The notes under the pieces are model-generated. The model worked only from the letters and a program-made list of their open reading frames with translations. It had not been told where the DNA came from and did not search any database. Below, piece by piece: positions 1 through 10,982 of a stretch of DNA of 42,572 nucleotides. The position numbers were made by a program, and so were the translations under genes. Source of the DNA: Microcaldota archaeon (lineage in GTDB: Archaea > Micrarchaeota > Micrarchaeia > Micrarchaeales > CABMGC01); the NCBI GenBank assembly GCA_028867335.1, contig JAGWGN010000008.1, positions 1 through 42,572 of the forward strand, read 5' to 3'. Each line of letters opens with the position of its first letter. Position 1 is the first letter of the stretch.

Positions 1-2
1 TT

Positions 3-335
3 GTCGCAAACGCGAAGGAGCTAATACAGGGCGAGCTCGTTATAAAGGCGGACAAGGAGGGCCAGGCAATCCTAAAGAAGATGGGATACAAGGCGGAGCT
101 TGGATCCAAGGGGATCGTCATCCAGAACAGGGACGGCACGATAAAGATAGACGCAAGCCTTGAGAGCACGATAAACAACCACATCGAGATGATAAGGAGC
201 AGGATCTCGGAGAATCTCTTCATCGAGGACAAAAAGCCTGCGGCAAAGGCCGCAAAGCAGGTGAAGGCCAAGGCAAAGAAGGCTCCAAAGCCAAAGAAGG
301 TTGCAAAGAAATCCAAGAAGACAAAGAGGAAGTGA
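3..335 (+). CDS. atpE: A-type ATP synthase subunit E, C-terminal part (5' truncated by window), with Lys/Ala-rich tail
   Basis: Open frame from base 3 (VANAKELIQGELVIKADKEGQAILKKMGYKAELGSKGIVIQNRDGTIKIDASLESTI...); position upstream of atpC/F/A/B/D; ends AKQVKAKAKKAPKPKKVAKKSKKTKRK. Confidence 0.85.
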   Translation, partial: VANAKELIQGELVIKADKEGQAILKKMGYKAELGSKGIVIQNRDGTIKIDASLESTINNHIEMIRSRISENLFIEDKKPAAKAAKQVKAKAKKAPKPKKVAKKSKKTKRK

Positions 336-339
336 TAAC

Positions 340-1413
340 ATGCCAGTAGCGGGATATGAGGCGGCAAGCTTATACGGGTATTCCACCGCACGCGTCAAGG
401 CGATGGAGTCGAAGATGATAAGAAAGGAGGTTATGCAGAGCATAATCAACGCCAAGGACATCCCGAACATGCTCTCGATTCTGGTCCAGACCGACTACAA
501 GAAGAACCTCGAGGAGTACGGAGGGGTAAACATAAAGTCCGACATGATCGACTTTGCGCTCTCAAAGAACCTCGGAAACAACGTCGACAAATTGATAACG
601 ATCGCACCGATAGTGAACAGGGGAATCGTCCGCGCAATCGCAGGAAAGTGGGACATGTACAACATAAAGCTCGCAATAGAGGCAAAGGAGAAGGGATCAA
701 GCTTTGCAGACATCTCAAAGTACGTGATCGACTACGGAACATACAACTCTACAACGCTCAAGGAGCTCATGAACGAGCCTAACATTGAGAGCATGATAAA
801 CAGGGCGATGATAAACTCGCCTTACAGAAAGACGCTTGCTGCTGCGCTTGAGACCTACAGAAAGGAGAAGAGCGCACTGAGCGCCGCAGTGACAATTGAC
901 AAGCTCTACTACGAGCAGATGGGCTCAATAATAATTCGGCTAATCGACATGCACCACGAGTCCGCGCAGGTGATAAAGGCGGACATGGACATGAGAAACC
1001 TTCTGATGCTAATCCGCGCAAAGAGGCACGAGATGAAGTTCGCGGACTTCAGCGGGACGCTAATCGAGAAGGGATCAATAAAGGTGAACCAGCTAAGGGA
1101 GCTCTACGAGGGGGCAAAGGATTTAGAGTCAATGATAAAGGAGATAAAGGTTTTTGACCTCAGCGAGGAGCTGGGAAGATACAAGGCAAACAAGAGAAAG
1201 GAGCTCTTGATATTTGAGATGGGGATGAAGAACAGCATCTTCAACAAGAGCATAAAGCTGCTCAAGCACAGCGTCCTCTCAATTGGGACGATAATCGCAT
1301 ACGCATACCTCAAGGAGATCGAGGTATTCACGCTCAGGATAATAATCAAGGGAAAGACCTACGGGCTCGGACGAGAGGAGCTTGCAAAGATGATGGTATG
1401 GAAGGCAGAGTAG
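340..1413 (+). CDS. atpC: A-type ATP synthase subunit C
   Basis: ORF MPVAGYEAASLYGYSTARVKAMESKM..., V/A-ATPase subunit C/d-like; position in the ATPase operon. Confidence 0.88.
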   Translation: MPVAGYEAASLYGYSTARVKAMESKMIRKEVMQSIINAKDIPNMLSILVQTDYKKNLEEYGGVNIKSDMIDFALSKNLGNNVDKLITIAPIVNRGIVRAIAGKWDMYNIKLAIEAKEKGSSFADISKYVIDYGTYNSTTLKELMNEPNIESMINRAMINSPYRKTLAAALETYRKEKSALSAAVTIDKLYYEQMGSIIIRLIDMHHESAQVIKADMDMRNLLMLIRAKRHEMKFADFSGTLIEKGSIKVNQLRELYEGAKDLESMIKEIKVFDLSEELGRYKANKRKELLIFEMGMKNSIFNKSIKLLKHSVLSIGTIIAYAYLKEIEVFTLRIIIKGKTYGLGREELAKMMVWKAE

Positions 1414-1751
1414 CAAACAAGGAGTACAAGATCGCCGTGATCGGCAGCAGACTGCTAGCCATAGGCTCAAAGCTCTCCGGGGTCACAGAGTCATACACCG
1501 TGACAGAGCAGGAGGAAACAGAAAGCCTTCTCAGGGAGCTTCTGCAGAAGAGCGACGTGGGAATTATAGTCATAACTCAGAGCCTCATAAAGAAGATAAG
1601 AGACAGAAAGTTGCTCTACGCGATAGACAACAGCCTGATGCCTCTGATAATTGACGTTGCGGACTTCAACGAGCCGCAGCAGGAGACGGACGTTCTGAGG
1701 AAGATGATCCTCAGGGCAGTTGGAATAGACATCAATAGAATGTCGAAATGA
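1398..1751 (+). CDS. atpF: A-type ATP synthase subunit F
   Basis: 117 aa, KIAVIGSRLLAIGSKLSGV...VGIIVITQSLIKKI; between C and A, overlapping the end of atpC. Confidence 0.85.
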   Translation: MEGRVANKEYKIAVIGSRLLAIGSKLSGVTESYTVTEQEETESLLRELLQKSDVGIIVITQSLIKKIRDRKLLYAIDNSLMPLIIDVADFNEPQQETDVLRKMILRAVGIDINRMSK

Positions 1752-1760
1752 AGTGATGAT

Positions 1761-3527
1761 TTGGGAATAATAGAAAAAATAGCGGGACCCCTTGTGGTTG
1801 CAAACGGAATGATGGGCAGCAACATGTACGACGTGGTTAAGGTAGGGAAGCTGAAGCTGATAGGGGAGATTATCCAGCTAAAGAAGGAGAAGGCAGTTAT
1901 ACAGGTCTATGAGGACACAGGGGGACTTAGGCCAGGAGAGACAGTGGTTTCAACAGGGCTTCCTCTTGCAGTGGAGCTCGCTCCAGGAATACTCGGAAAG
2001 ATATACGATGGAGTGCAGAGGCCTCTTGACTCAATCGAGAAGATATCGGGAAGCTTCATCGGAAGAGGAATCGATGTCGCGCCGCTTGACAAGAAGAAAA
2101 AATGGAAGTTTGTCGCTCAGATAAAGAAGGGCGCAAGGGTCAGCGAGGGGGCAATCCTCGGATTCGTCCAGGAGACCCAGCTGCTAAAGCACTACATCAT
2201 GGTTCCAAAGGGGATATCAGGAACAGTCGAGAAGATCAAGGAAGGAAACTTCACAATCGAGGATGAGGTCGCAGTCGTAAAGAGCAACGGAAAGATGGTA
2301 AGCCTCAACATGATTCAGAAGAGATCGGTTCGAACTCCGGGAGAGTACAAGAGCAAGTTCGCATCGGCTGAGCCTCTGGTTACAGGGCAGAGGGTGGTCG
2401 ACACGTTCTTCCCGGTCGCAATGGGAGGAACCGCAGCGCTTCCGGGACCATTTGGATCTGGAAAGACAGTTCACCAGCACCAGCTCGCCAAGTTCTCAAA
2501 CGCGGACATAGTTCTCTATGTCGGATGCGGAGAGCGAGGAAACGAGATGACTGAGGTGCTTGTAGAGTTCCCGGAGCTGCTCGACCCAAAGACAAACAGG
2601 CCGCTCATGGAACGAACCGTTCTGATTGCAAACACAAGCAACATGCCTGTCGCAGCAAGAGAGGCGAGCATCTACACAGGAATCACAATCGCGGAATACT
2701 TCAGGGACATGGGATACAACATAGCACTCATGGCCGACTCCACATCAAGATGGGCTGAGGCAATGCGAGAGATGTCTGCAAGGCTTGAGGAGATGCCTGG
2801 AGAGGAAGCATACCCAGCATATCTGCCAAAGAGGCTCGCTGAATTTTACGAGAGGGCAGGAAAAGTGGAGAGCCTAAACGATAAGATAGGCTCAATCACA
2901 ATTATCGGAGCAGTCTCACCAGCTGGGGGAGACATCTCAGAGCCGGTGTCACAGGGAACACTTAGAGTCACAAAGACCTTCTGGGCACTTGACGCATCGC
3001 TTGCGAACTCAAGGCACTTCCCATCGATAAACTGGCTAAACAGCTACTCGCTCTACCTCAACGCACTAAACGAGTGGTACGTGAAGAACATCGGAGAGAG
3101 CTTCCCAGACAACCGCAAGACGGCGATGACTCTGCTCCAAAGAGAAGGAGAACTAAAGGACATCGTGCAGCTGGTGGGTGCAGACGCGCTTCCTGACGCG
3201 GAAAGAATAGTGCTCGAGGTCGGAAGGATAATCAGGGAGGACTTCCTCAGGCAGAACGCATACGACTTTGTGGACGCATTCACGGGAATGGAGAAGCAAA
3301 AGAAGATGCTTGAACTCATACTCTACTTTGGAACAAGGGCAAACGACGCAGTCAAGGTCGGCGTGCCAAGCGACAAGATAGTGACGATGAAGATAAGGGC
3401 TGACATCTCCAGAATGAAGGAATGGAAGGAGGAGGATGTCGCAAGCGCCTCAAAGAAGCTAAAAGGCGAGATAGACTCTGCCTTCGACGCTCTGATAAAG
3501 GAGGAGGCAATATCGGCAAGAAATTAG
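1761..3527 (+). CDS. atpA: A-type ATP synthase catalytic subunit A (apparent TTG start)
   Basis: Walker [33 protein letters not shown]; 588 aa without intein. Confidence 0.97.
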   Translation: MGIIEKIAGPLVVANGMMGSNMYDVVKVGKLKLIGEIIQLKKEKAVIQVYEDTGGLRPGETVVSTGLPLAVELAPGILGKIYDGVQRPLDSIEKISGSFIGRGIDVAPLDKKKKWKFVAQIKKGARVSEGAILGFVQETQLLKHYIMVPKGISGTVEKIKEGNFTIEDEVAVVKSNGKMVSLNMIQKRSVRTPGEYKSKFASAEPLVTGQRVVDTFFPVAMGGTAALPGPFGSGKTVHQHQLAKFSNADIVLYVGCGERGNEMTEVLVEFPELLDPKTNRPLMERTVLIANTSNMPVAAREASIYTGITIAEYFRDMGYNIALMADSTSRWAEAMREMSARLEEMPGEEAYPAYLPKRLAEFYERAGKVESLNDKIGSITIIGAVSPAGGDISEPVSQGTLRVTKTFWALDASLANSRHFPSINWLNSYSLYLNALNEWYVKNIGESFPDNRKTAMTLLQREGELKDIVQLVGADALPDAERIVLEVGRIIREDFLRQNAYDFVDAFTGMEKQKKMLELILYFGTRANDAVKVGVPSDKIVTMKIRADISRMKEWKEEDVASASKKLKGEIDSAFDALIKEEAISARN

Positions 3528-3534
3528 TGATAAC

Positions 3535-4920
3535 ATGAAGTTCGAAATAGAATACAAGACAATTGAAAGCGTTGCAGGGCCACTGGTGGTTGTGAAGAAC
3601 GTGAGGAACGCCTCTTACAACGAGATCGTGAGAATCAACATGGCAAACGGCGAGTCCAGGCTTGGGCAGGTTCTCGAGACGGGATCGGGATACGCGGTGG
3701 TGCAGGTGTTCGGAGCGACAAGCGGAATGAACATAGACAAGACATCGGTAACTTTCCTTGGCGACACATTCAGGTACGGAGTGTCTGAGGACATGTTCGG
3801 AAGGATCTTTGACGGACAGGGAAGGCCGATTGACGTTAAGGCGAGCGTTAAGTACGAGGAGAAGTTCGATGTCAACGGAGAGCCGATCAATCCAGTGTCA
3901 AGGGCGATGCCAAGCGACTTCATCGAGACAGGAATCTCATCAATTGACGGACTGATAACGCTGGTCAGAGGGCAGAAGCTGCCGATCTTCTCCGCATCAG
4001 GACTTCCGCACAACGAGCTCACGGCGCAGATCGCAAAGCAGGCAACGGTGAAGGGAAGCGAGTCATTTGCGGTCGTGTTCGCCGCAATCGGAATCACATA
4101 CGATGACGCAACATACTTCATCAACGAGTTCAAGAAGGCAGGATCGCTCTCAAGGACGGTCGCATTCATCAACCTTGCAGACGACCCAAGCATCGAGAGA
4201 ATCCTAACCCCTAGAATCGCGCTAACAACCGCAGAGTACCTTGCATACGAGAAGGGGTACCATGTGCTTGTCATCCTAAACGACATGACAAACTACGCTG
4301 AGGCTCTCAGAGAGCTTGCAAGCGCAAGGGAGGAGGTTCCTGGAAGAAGAGGATACCCGGGATACATGTACACCGACCTTGCAGGAATCTACGAGAGGGC
4401 AGGAATAATCAAGGGAAAGAAGGGAAGCATAACGCAGCTGGACGTCGTGACGATGCCTGGCGACGATGTCACCCACCCAATCCCGGACCTGACGGGATAC
4501 ATAACTGAGGGACAGATATTCTTGAGTAGGGACCTTGCAAACAGAAACATCTACCCACCAGTCAACCCGCTCGGTTCGCTCTCAAGGCTCATGAACAACG
4601 GAATCGGTTCCGGAAAGACAAGAGAGGACCACAGGGGAGTCGCAGACCAGCTCTACGGGGCATACGCAAAGGCGCAGGAGGCAAAGAACCTTAGCTCGGT
4701 GGTAGGCGCAGAGGCGCTTAGCGACTCGGACAAGGTTCTGCTCAAGTTCGGCGAGGACTTTGAAAAGAGGTTCCTTGGCCAGGGAAGAAACGAGGCAAGG
4801 ACAATTGAGGACACGCTAAACATCGGATGGGACCTGCTATCGTACCTAAAGGAGGAGGACCTCACAAGGATAAAGCGGGACTACATCGCAAAGTACTACA
4901 AGAAGGACGTGAAAAAGTGA
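3535..4920 (+). CDS. atpB: A-type ATP synthase subunit B
   Basis: [20 protein letters not shown]..., [36 protein letters not shown]. Confidence 0.97.
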   Translation: MKFEIEYKTIESVAGPLVVVKNVRNASYNEIVRINMANGESRLGQVLETGSGYAVVQVFGATSGMNIDKTSVTFLGDTFRYGVSEDMFGRIFDGQGRPIDVKASVKYEEKFDVNGEPINPVSRAMPSDFIETGISSIDGLITLVRGQKLPIFSASGLPHNELTAQIAKQATVKGSESFAVVFAAIGITYDDATYFINEFKKAGSLSRTVAFINLADDPSIERILTPRIALTTAEYLAYEKGYHVLVILNDMTNYAEALRELASAREEVPGRRGYPGYMYTDLAGIYERAGIIKGKKGSITQLDVVTMPGDDVTHPIPDLTGYITEGQIFLSRDLANRNIYPPVNPLGSLSRLMNNGIGSGKTREDHRGVADQLYGAYAKAQEAKNLSSVVGAEALSDSDKVLLKFGEDFEKRFLGQGRNEARTIEDTLNIGWDLLSYLKEEDLTRIKRDYIAKYYKKDVKK

Positions 4921-5549
4921 AGAAGCTCAGCCCAACTAGGATGAATCTGACAAACCTCAAGAAGACGAGGGCGATGGCAAAGAAGGGCCACGACATACTC
5001 GAGAAGAAGAAGGAGGTCTTGGTGATCGAGTTCATGAAGCTCCTCCAGCAGTCGAAGAACGACAGGACCTATCTCTACGAGATGATCCAGGGGGCCTACA
5101 AGACCGTTGCGATTGCATCAACCTACATCGGGGACTTCGAGCTCGAAAACGTCGCGGCAAGCATGCCCGAGACGACCCCTGTAAAAATAACCCTAAAGAA
5201 TATCATGGGGGTTAGGCTGCCGGAGATCAGCAAGGCGCCAAGGAGCATGACGATGCTAAACCGCGGATACAGCCTTCTCACGACCAGCACAGCAGTTGAC
5301 GATGTGAGCGACTCGTTTGAGGAAGTGCAGAACTCAATTATAGAAATCGCAAAGCGAGAGCAGGGGCTCAAGAGGCTTGTGATCGAGATCGACAAGACGA
5401 AGAGAAGGGTCAATGCGCTCGAATACGTGATCATGCCGGGGCTTAGGGCGCAGTCCAAGTACATAGCGATGAGGCTTGACGAGATCGACAGGGACATGTT
5501 CTCCGCGCTCAAGCACGTCAAGAAGAAGCTTGCAACGGTGTCGAAATGA
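4917..5549 (+). CDS. atpD: A-type ATP synthase subunit D
   Basis: GTG start overlapping the atpB stop; [40 protein letters not shown]...[13 protein letters not shown]. Confidence 0.93.
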   Translation: MKKLSPTRMNLTNLKKTRAMAKKGHDILEKKKEVLVIEFMKLLQQSKNDRTYLYEMIQGAYKTVAIASTYIGDFELENVAASMPETTPVKITLKNIMGVRLPEISKAPRSMTMLNRGYSLLTTSTAVDDVSDSFEEVQNSIIEIAKREQGLKRLVIEIDKTKRRVNALEYVIMPGLRAQSKYIAMRLDEIDRDMFSALKHVKKKLATVSK

Positions 5550-6214
5550 CAAACGCCTGCCTCTTCAGCGGTGGCAAGGACTCTACTTTTGCATTGCACA
5601 AGGCGCTGGCAAGCGGCATCGAGATAGACCTACTCATTACAGTCCAGACCCAAAACGATTTCAGCTACATGTTCCACTACCCGAACATTGAGGCGACAAA
5701 GCTGCAGGCCGAGGCGCTTGGAATACGGCAGGTTATAGTCAAAACAAAGGGTCTCAAGGAGGATGAGGTGCGGGACCTCGAGCAGGCGCTTATCGACAAT
5801 GACGTGAAGCTGTTTGTGAGCGGCGCGATCGCAAGCGAGTACCAAAAGGAGAGGGTTGAGGGAATCGCAAAGCGCAACAAGATGAAGTCAATTGCGCCAC
5901 TCTGGCACATAGACCCCGAAGTCGAACTCAAAGAGATAGTGGAAAACTATGAGGTCATAATATCCCAGGTGAGCGCGGAGGGGTTTGACAGGAGCTATAT
6001 CGGGGCAAGGATAGACGCGCAGATGGTGGAGAGGCTCAGGGAGCTCAAGGCAAAGCGAGGGATAAACCTGTTATTTGAGGGAGGCGAGGCTGAGACATTC
6101 GTGCTCAACGCACCGCTGTTCAAGAAAAGGATAGTGATTGAGGAATCGGAGACGCTCTGGAACGGGAGCGTGGGCAGATTTGTCATAAAGAAGGCAAAGC
6201 TGACTGAGAAATAG
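5546..6214 (+). CDS. Diphthine-ammonia ligase-like ATP pyrophosphatase (Dph6 family)
   Basis: N-terminal SGGKDSTFALHKAL PP-loop; GGEAETFVLNAPLFKKRIVI typical of the family. Confidence 0.85.
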   Translation: MTNACLFSGGKDSTFALHKALASGIEIDLLITVQTQNDFSYMFHYPNIEATKLQAEALGIRQVIVKTKGLKEDEVRDLEQALIDNDVKLFVSGAIASEYQKERVEGIAKRNKMKSIAPLWHIDPEVELKEIVENYEVIISQVSAEGFDRSYIGARIDAQMVERLRELKAKRGINLLFEGGEAETFVLNAPLFKKRIVIEESETLWNGSVGRFVIKKAKLTEK

Positions 6215-6270
6215 TCAAAAAAAAGGGAAAAAATCGGAGATTTAATAAACACTTTGAGGCAAATAATATT

Positions 6271-6543
6271 ATGGATGACATTAAGATCTGGAAGGAAAAT
6301 GGATGGTATATTGCACATATCCCTGCGTTGGGCGTAGTAGACCAGGCAAAAACTTTGAAAGGGCTAAAGAAGGAGTTAAATGAGGCAATAGAGCTCTCGC
6401 TTGAAAGCATAATTATTGACGATTTGAAATTCACAGGAAGCAGAGTAAACAAACTGAGAAGTTTGCTCGCAAGCGCGGTTATAAACAAGATTGATGGCAT
6501 TATTTCTAAAAAGGAAGGTAAAACGATTATGGCAAAGGCATAA
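6271..6543 (+). CDS. HicB-like antitoxin
   Basis: IKIWKENGWYIAHIPALGVVDQAKTLKGLKKELNEAIEL, partial RNase H-like HicB fold; adjacent HicA. Confidence 0.7.
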   Translation: MDDIKIWKENGWYIAHIPALGVVDQAKTLKGLKKELNEAIELSLESIIIDDLKFTGSRVNKLRSLLASAVINKIDGIISKKEGKTIMAKA

Positions 6544-6553
6544 GGTCGGAATT

Positions 6554-6772
6554 ATGGCCAGGCTTGTCATAAAAGATAGGGAACTGCTTAAGATTCTTAC
6601 TAAAAGATTTGGATTCACAGTGCTCCGACAAAAAGGTAGTCATGTGCGATTATCAGATGGAGGGCATAGAGTTACAATCCCGCTTCATAATAGAGAATTA
6701 AAAGAGGGGACACTTCATGCCATATTGGAACAAGCAGGCATCAGCAAGGAGGAACTCATAAAAGAGCTTTAA
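6554..6772 (+). CDS. HicA-like mRNA interferase toxin (YcfA/dsRBD-like)
   Basis: FGFTVLRQKGSHVRLSDGGHRVTIPLHNRELKEGTLHAILEQAGISKEEL, HicA signature incl. GSH. Confidence 0.88.
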   Translation: MARLVIKDRELLKILTKRFGFTVLRQKGSHVRLSDGGHRVTIPLHNRELKEGTLHAILEQAGISKEELIKEL

Positions 6773-6777
6773 GGGGA

Positions 6778-7695
6778 TCAGAACTTTATGCACTTAAGTA
6801 TCTTGCCGGCAGCCTGCCGAGGGTCCTTTGATTCAGATAGGATTTTCTGAAACTCCTTGTAGTTCTCAGGCACGCTTAGCTTCTCGTCCAGGCGGTTTTT
6901 GAAAAGCGAAAAAAGCTCGTCGCGGATCTCGCTTTCCAGCTGCAGCTTTCTTCGCTCCGCGGTTGTTGGGGCTTTATCGCTTATTATTTTGGTGAGCACA
7001 TCAAAGAGTTCCCCAATCCCCTTTCCGGATTTCGTTGAAATGCTAAGCACTTCCTTGCCCGAGAAACTTAAGTGGTATTTCAACGAGTCGTATAGCTGCG
7101 ATGCGCCCCTTAGGTCCGACTTGTTTGCAAGGTAGATGTCCCCTATCTCGGTGAGGCCTGCCTTTATCACCTGTATTCCGTCCCCCGTATTTGGGCTGAA
7201 GACCACAGCAACAACATCCGCAATACCCCTGATGTCGGTTTCAGTCTGTCCTGCCCCAACGCTCTCTATTATTATCAGATTAAATCCTGCGTATTCCAGC
7301 AGGCGTATGTCATCCCTTAGCGCAAGGGATAGTGCGCCAGTCGCCTCACCTGAGGGTATGCTGTGCACGAAGATCTTGGCGTCGGTAAGCTGCTGCATCC
7401 TCACTCGATCCCCCAAAAATGAGCCGCCAGTTATCTTGCTTGAAGGATCAACTGCAAGAACGGCAACTTTGTAGCTTTCGGAATCGAATTTCTGGGCGAG
7501 CTTGTTGATCATAGTGCTCTTGCCAGAACCTCCTGGACCAGTAACCCCGATTCTTACGCTCTCCTTGGGATCCCTAAACAGCTCCCTAATTATTGCGGTG
7601 GAATTGGAATCGGCAGCCTCTATGCTTCGTATCGCCTTTGCGATGTAGCGCCTTTCGCCTCGCTTTATGCCCTCTAGGATCTCCCTTGAATCCAT
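6778..7695 (-). CDS. MeaB/ArgK-family P-loop GTPase
   Basis: GVTGPGGSGKSTMINKL, VDPSSKITGGSFLGDRVRMQQL, ESVGAGQTETDI. Confidence 0.93.
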   Translation of the reverse strand: MDSREILEGIKRGERRYIAKAIRSIEAADSNSTAIIRELFRDPKESVRIGVTGPGGSGKSTMINKLAQKFDSESYKVAVLAVDPSSKITGGSFLGDRVRMQQLTDAKIFVHSIPSGEATGALSLALRDDIRLLEYAGFNLIIIESVGAGQTETDIRGIADVVAVVFSPNTGDGIQVIKAGLTEIGDIYLANKSDLRGASQLYDSLKYHLSFSGKEVLSISTKSGKGIGELFDVLTKIISDKAPTTAERRKLQLESEIRDELFSLFKNRLDEKLSVPENYKEFQKILSESKDPRQAAGKILKCIKF

Positions 7696-7746
7696 AATGG
7701 GTTAGAAGTGCCACCCTTTATAACATTTATCCACGGAATGTATACT

Positions 7747-8964
7747 ATGGCATTATCCGAAAGGAGCAAGTACGCATTCAATCCAATAGACGAGGACAAC
7801 GAGCTTGCGGAAAGGATCGTAAAATCAGGAAAGAAGGTCATCCAGCTCAACAGGGGGGACATCTCGCTCTATTTTCCTACGCCCAAGTACATAGAAGATG
7901 CATACGTCAAGGCGATACGCGAAAATAGGACCTCCTACACGCGCTCAAGCGGAATTCCGGAGTTGATTGATGCTGTCAGGGGCAGATACAAGAGAATGTT
8001 CAATCTGAACCTCAAGGAAGAGGACATAATAACAACGCAGGGAGTCTCTGAGGGGCTCTATTTCCTCAACGCGTCACTGCTCAATCCGGGAAACCACGCG
8101 ATAATCTTTCGGCCATACTACACGCAGTACATACCGAACATCGAGCTTGCGGGCGGAAAGGCATACTACTTAGACTACGATGAAAAGAAAGAATGGGACA
8201 TAGACACCGATGAGCTTGAGAACCACATAAAGAGGATGAAAAAGAAGAGGGGGATAAAGTACATAATGATCACCAACCCGAACAACCCCACAGGGACTGT
8301 TTTGGGGAGGGGGACGCTTGAGAAAATAGTGGATCTTGCCAACGAGCACAAACTCATACTTGTCAGCGACGAGATATATGATGAGATAGTATACAACGGC
8401 GCAAAGTTCACAAGCATCTCGCAGCTTGCAAAGGGGGTTCCGCATGTAATACTTAATGGAGCGTCAAAGAACCTTGACGCGACCGGATTCAGAATAGGAT
8501 TCATGATAGTCCCAGGGGAAGACAGGGTGTCAATGGAACTAAAGAGAAAGTTTGCAGACTTCGCGTCGGTTCGCGTCTCCGTAAATGCGCCAGCGCAGTA
8601 TGCGATTGCCGAGGCGATAAGAAACGTCAAGGAGCACAAGAAGGCGATAGGTTACATGGTGAGGGAGATCGAGGATCGGGTGAACTTCGCGGTGAAGAGG
8701 CTCGGGGAGAACCCTTACCTTGAGATGGTCAGGCCAAACAGCGCCTACTATATCCTGCCGAGAATAGATTTAAAATCATTGAACTACAAGAGTGATAAGG
8801 AGTTCGTTGACGAACTTCTAAGAAGCAAGCTTGTCCAGATAACCAGGGGATCCGGATTTGGCGCAAAGAGCCACATAAGAATCGTGGCGCTACCTGACAA
8901 ACAGACCCTTGGCGAAGCAATAAATAGGCTAAACGAGTTTTGTATGAAGCGCTCAGGCAGGTAA
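7747..8964 (+). CDS. Pyridoxal-phosphate aminotransferase, class I/II
   Basis: ITNPNNPTGTVLGRGTLEKIVDLANEHKLILVSDEIYDEIVY; LNGASKNLDATGFRIGF (PLP Lys). Confidence 0.95.
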   Translation: MALSERSKYAFNPIDEDNELAERIVKSGKKVIQLNRGDISLYFPTPKYIEDAYVKAIRENRTSYTRSSGIPELIDAVRGRYKRMFNLNLKEEDIITTQGVSEGLYFLNASLLNPGNHAIIFRPYYTQYIPNIELAGGKAYYLDYDEKKEWDIDTDELENHIKRMKKKRGIKYIMITNPNNPTGTVLGRGTLEKIVDLANEHKLILVSDEIYDEIVYNGAKFTSISQLAKGVPHVILNGASKNLDATGFRIGFMIVPGEDRVSMELKRKFADFASVRVSVNAPAQYAIAEAIRNVKEHKKAIGYMVREIEDRVNFAVKRLGENPYLEMVRPNSAYYILPRIDLKSLNYKSDKEFVDELLRSKLVQITRGSGFGAKSHIRIVALPDKQTLGEAINRLNEFCMKRSGR

Positions 8965-8969
8965 AAGAT

Positions 8970-9040
8970 GGAGGTATAGTCTAGTGGTAGGACGCGACCT
9001 TTACACGGTTGAGGCAGGAGTTCAATTCTCCTTACCTCCA
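8970..9040 (+). tRNA. tRNA-Val (anticodon UAC)
   Basis: Acceptor GGAGGTA/TACCTCC plus discriminator A; anticodon arm CGACC-TTTACAC-GGTTG; T arm AGGAG-TTCAATT-CTCCT; CCA not encoded. Confidence 0.95.
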
Positions 9041-9103
9041 TAGAACTCAGAGTAATGGTTCTCTAGGCTTAGTCTTATATATGTTTCCCAGAACATAATA
9101 AAT

Positions 9104-10300
9104 GTGGAAGACGAGAAAAAAAGGCTGCAAAGGAAAATCGACGACCTACTTGCCAGGATAAAGGAGCGCAAGATGCCGGCGGCGAATGTGAGCGCGGTTA
9201 ACAACTGGATAAACTTCATGCGGGCCAAGGGCTCAAATCCAAATACGATACTCAAGAACCTTTACTACATGTCATGGTTTCTAAATTCCCTTTCCGCAAA
9301 AACAGACATCACAAAAGCGACTCGGCAGGAGATTGAGTCGGCCATGGCGAAGATTGAGAGTTCGGACTACTCGGGCACCACAAAGGGAAACATCAAGGTA
9401 ATAATAAAGGCGTTCTACAAGCACTGCCTCGGGGAGGACCTCTACTATCCCAAGCAGATCGCATGGGTCAAGTCCTCAAAAAGCCGCAAAAAGATCCTGC
9501 CTGAGGACATCTTGAGCGAGGAGGAGGTCCTGAAGATGATAGAGGCATCGGGCAACATGAGGGACAAGGCGATAATAGCGGTGCTCTACGATTCCGGAAT
9601 AAGGGTCGGGGAGCTTTTAAGCCTCAGGATAAGAAGCGTCGATCTTTCAGGCGAGCCGGCGCACATAATTGTTGACGGCAAGACAGGCATGAGGAAGATA
9701 CCGATACTCTTCAGCGCCCCGTACCTTTCAAATTATCTGGAGCTTGTCAAGGGCAAGAAGCACGACGAATTCCTCTGGACAGGAATAGGCACTTGGACGG
9801 CATCCAACAAGCTGGTGGATAGCTCCGCAATAAGGAAGCTGCTTAGGATAGTTGCAAAGAAGGCGGGAATACATAAGAGGATGTATCCGCACCTCTTCCG
9901 CCACAGCAGGGCGACATACTACGCGAACAGGCTTACCGAGCAGCAGCTCAAGGCGCTCTTCGGATGGACTGGGGACAGCACGATGGTCAGCACTTACGTC
10001 CATATGAGCGGAAGGGACATCGATGACGCGGTGATGCAGACATACGGCAAAATCCCAAAGGAGATGAGTGCGCCGAAGCTGATCGAGAAGGTATGCCCAA
10101 GGTGCAGGTACGCAAACGGCATCGACTTCCTGCACTGCAAGCGCTGCGGCGCCTCCCTTGAGATGGGCATGACAATGAAGGGAGAGCAGGTGAACAACGC
10201 GCTTAGGGATTCGCTCCTGGAGTCGGCCAAGGACCCGAAGTTCCTAGAGGATTTGATAAATCTACTTTCGCAAAAGAAGGGTGGAAAAAGGAATAGGTAA
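9104..10300 (+). CDS. Tyrosine site-specific recombinase (XerC/D/A-like integrase) with C-terminal zinc ribbon
   Basis: DSGIRVGELLSLRI, KTGMRKIPI, PHLFRHSRATYYANR, STYVHMS catalytic motifs; CPRCRYANGIDFLHCKRCG zinc ribbon; GTG start 64 nt after the tRNA. Confidence 0.93.
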   Translation: MEDEKKRLQRKIDDLLARIKERKMPAANVSAVNNWINFMRAKGSNPNTILKNLYYMSWFLNSLSAKTDITKATRQEIESAMAKIESSDYSGTTKGNIKVIIKAFYKHCLGEDLYYPKQIAWVKSSKSRKKILPEDILSEEEVLKMIEASGNMRDKAIIAVLYDSGIRVGELLSLRIRSVDLSGEPAHIIVDGKTGMRKIPILFSAPYLSNYLELVKGKKHDEFLWTGIGTWTASNKLVDSSAIRKLLRIVAKKAGIHKRMYPHLFRHSRATYYANRLTEQQLKALFGWTGDSTMVSTYVHMSGRDIDDAVMQTYGKIPKEMSAPKLIEKVCPRCRYANGIDFLHCKRCGASLEMGMTMKGEQVNNALRDSLLESAKDPKFLEDLINLLSQKKGGKRNR

Positions 10301-10304
10301 TGAT

Positions 10305-10982
10305 ATGGCCGAGAATGTTTTTCATAGGAGCCTGCTTGCAATAAGCAGCGTAAGCCTCATCGGGAGCTGCGAGACCAGGTTCATGGAGGCGATGGTAGGC
10401 AAACCTAAAGTCACCAAGCAGATGCAGATCGGCAAGGTGATGCACGAGAAACTTGCCGCTCCGCTTCCTAAGATAACAATTGAGGAGGTTATAGAGAAGA
10501 TAAAGTCCGGGGGAACGGGAGGCGTCAGGGAGCTGCCTGTGACGGATAAGATAAACAGGCTAATCGGAAGGATCGACCAGCTGGAGTTGATGGGTAGGAA
10601 CGCCAAGGGCGTCAACAATGCACTCATAATAGATGACAAATACCCCAAGTTCAAATTCAATGAAATGCCGCTCTACTACAAGCTGCAGCTATCCGCCTAT
10701 GCGGTTGCAATAAAGAACTCAGAGGTATTTGGCAGCATATGCGATATAGTTGGCCTTAGGTTGATTTCACGGGAACCAGGATCTCATGTGATAACTGGCA
10801 CTTTTGATGTTGAGGGAGAGGAACTTGCGCAGTGCAAGTCAAATGTCGCAGAAGCGGCAAATGAGGCATGGCAGCTCTATGATCGCAAGAGGGAACCCGA
10901 GCACAGGAGGTTCGATGTCGGGAAGGGGGAGTGGGTCAGGTGCTATTGCAGCTTGGGGAAGGCGGGTTTGGGGTGGTCATAA
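10305..10982 (+). CDS. Cas4/RecB-like PD-(D/E)XK nuclease, possibly altered at its C-terminus
   Basis: N-terminal Cys (GSCETRF), IGRIDQLEL...ALIIDDKYPKF (D...DxK core), YYKLQLSAYAVAI (QxxxY), C-terminal RCYCS. Confidence 0.7.
   Translation: MAENVFHRSLLAISSVSLIGSCETRFMEAMVGKPKVTKQMQIGKVMHEKLAAPLPKITIEEVIEKIKSGGTGGVRELPVTDKINRLIGRIDQLELMGRNAKGVNNALIIDDKYPKFKFNEMPLYYKLQLSAYAVAIKNSEVFGSICDIVGLRLISREPGSHVITGTFDVEGEELAQCKSNVAEAANEAWQLYDRKREPEHRRFDVGKGEWVRCYCSLGKAGLGWS

Noticed and set aside
3615-4286. 223-aa antisense ORF opposite atpB
   Set aside because: Codon-structure shadow of a strongly conserved gene; Ser/Leu-rich without a recognisable domain
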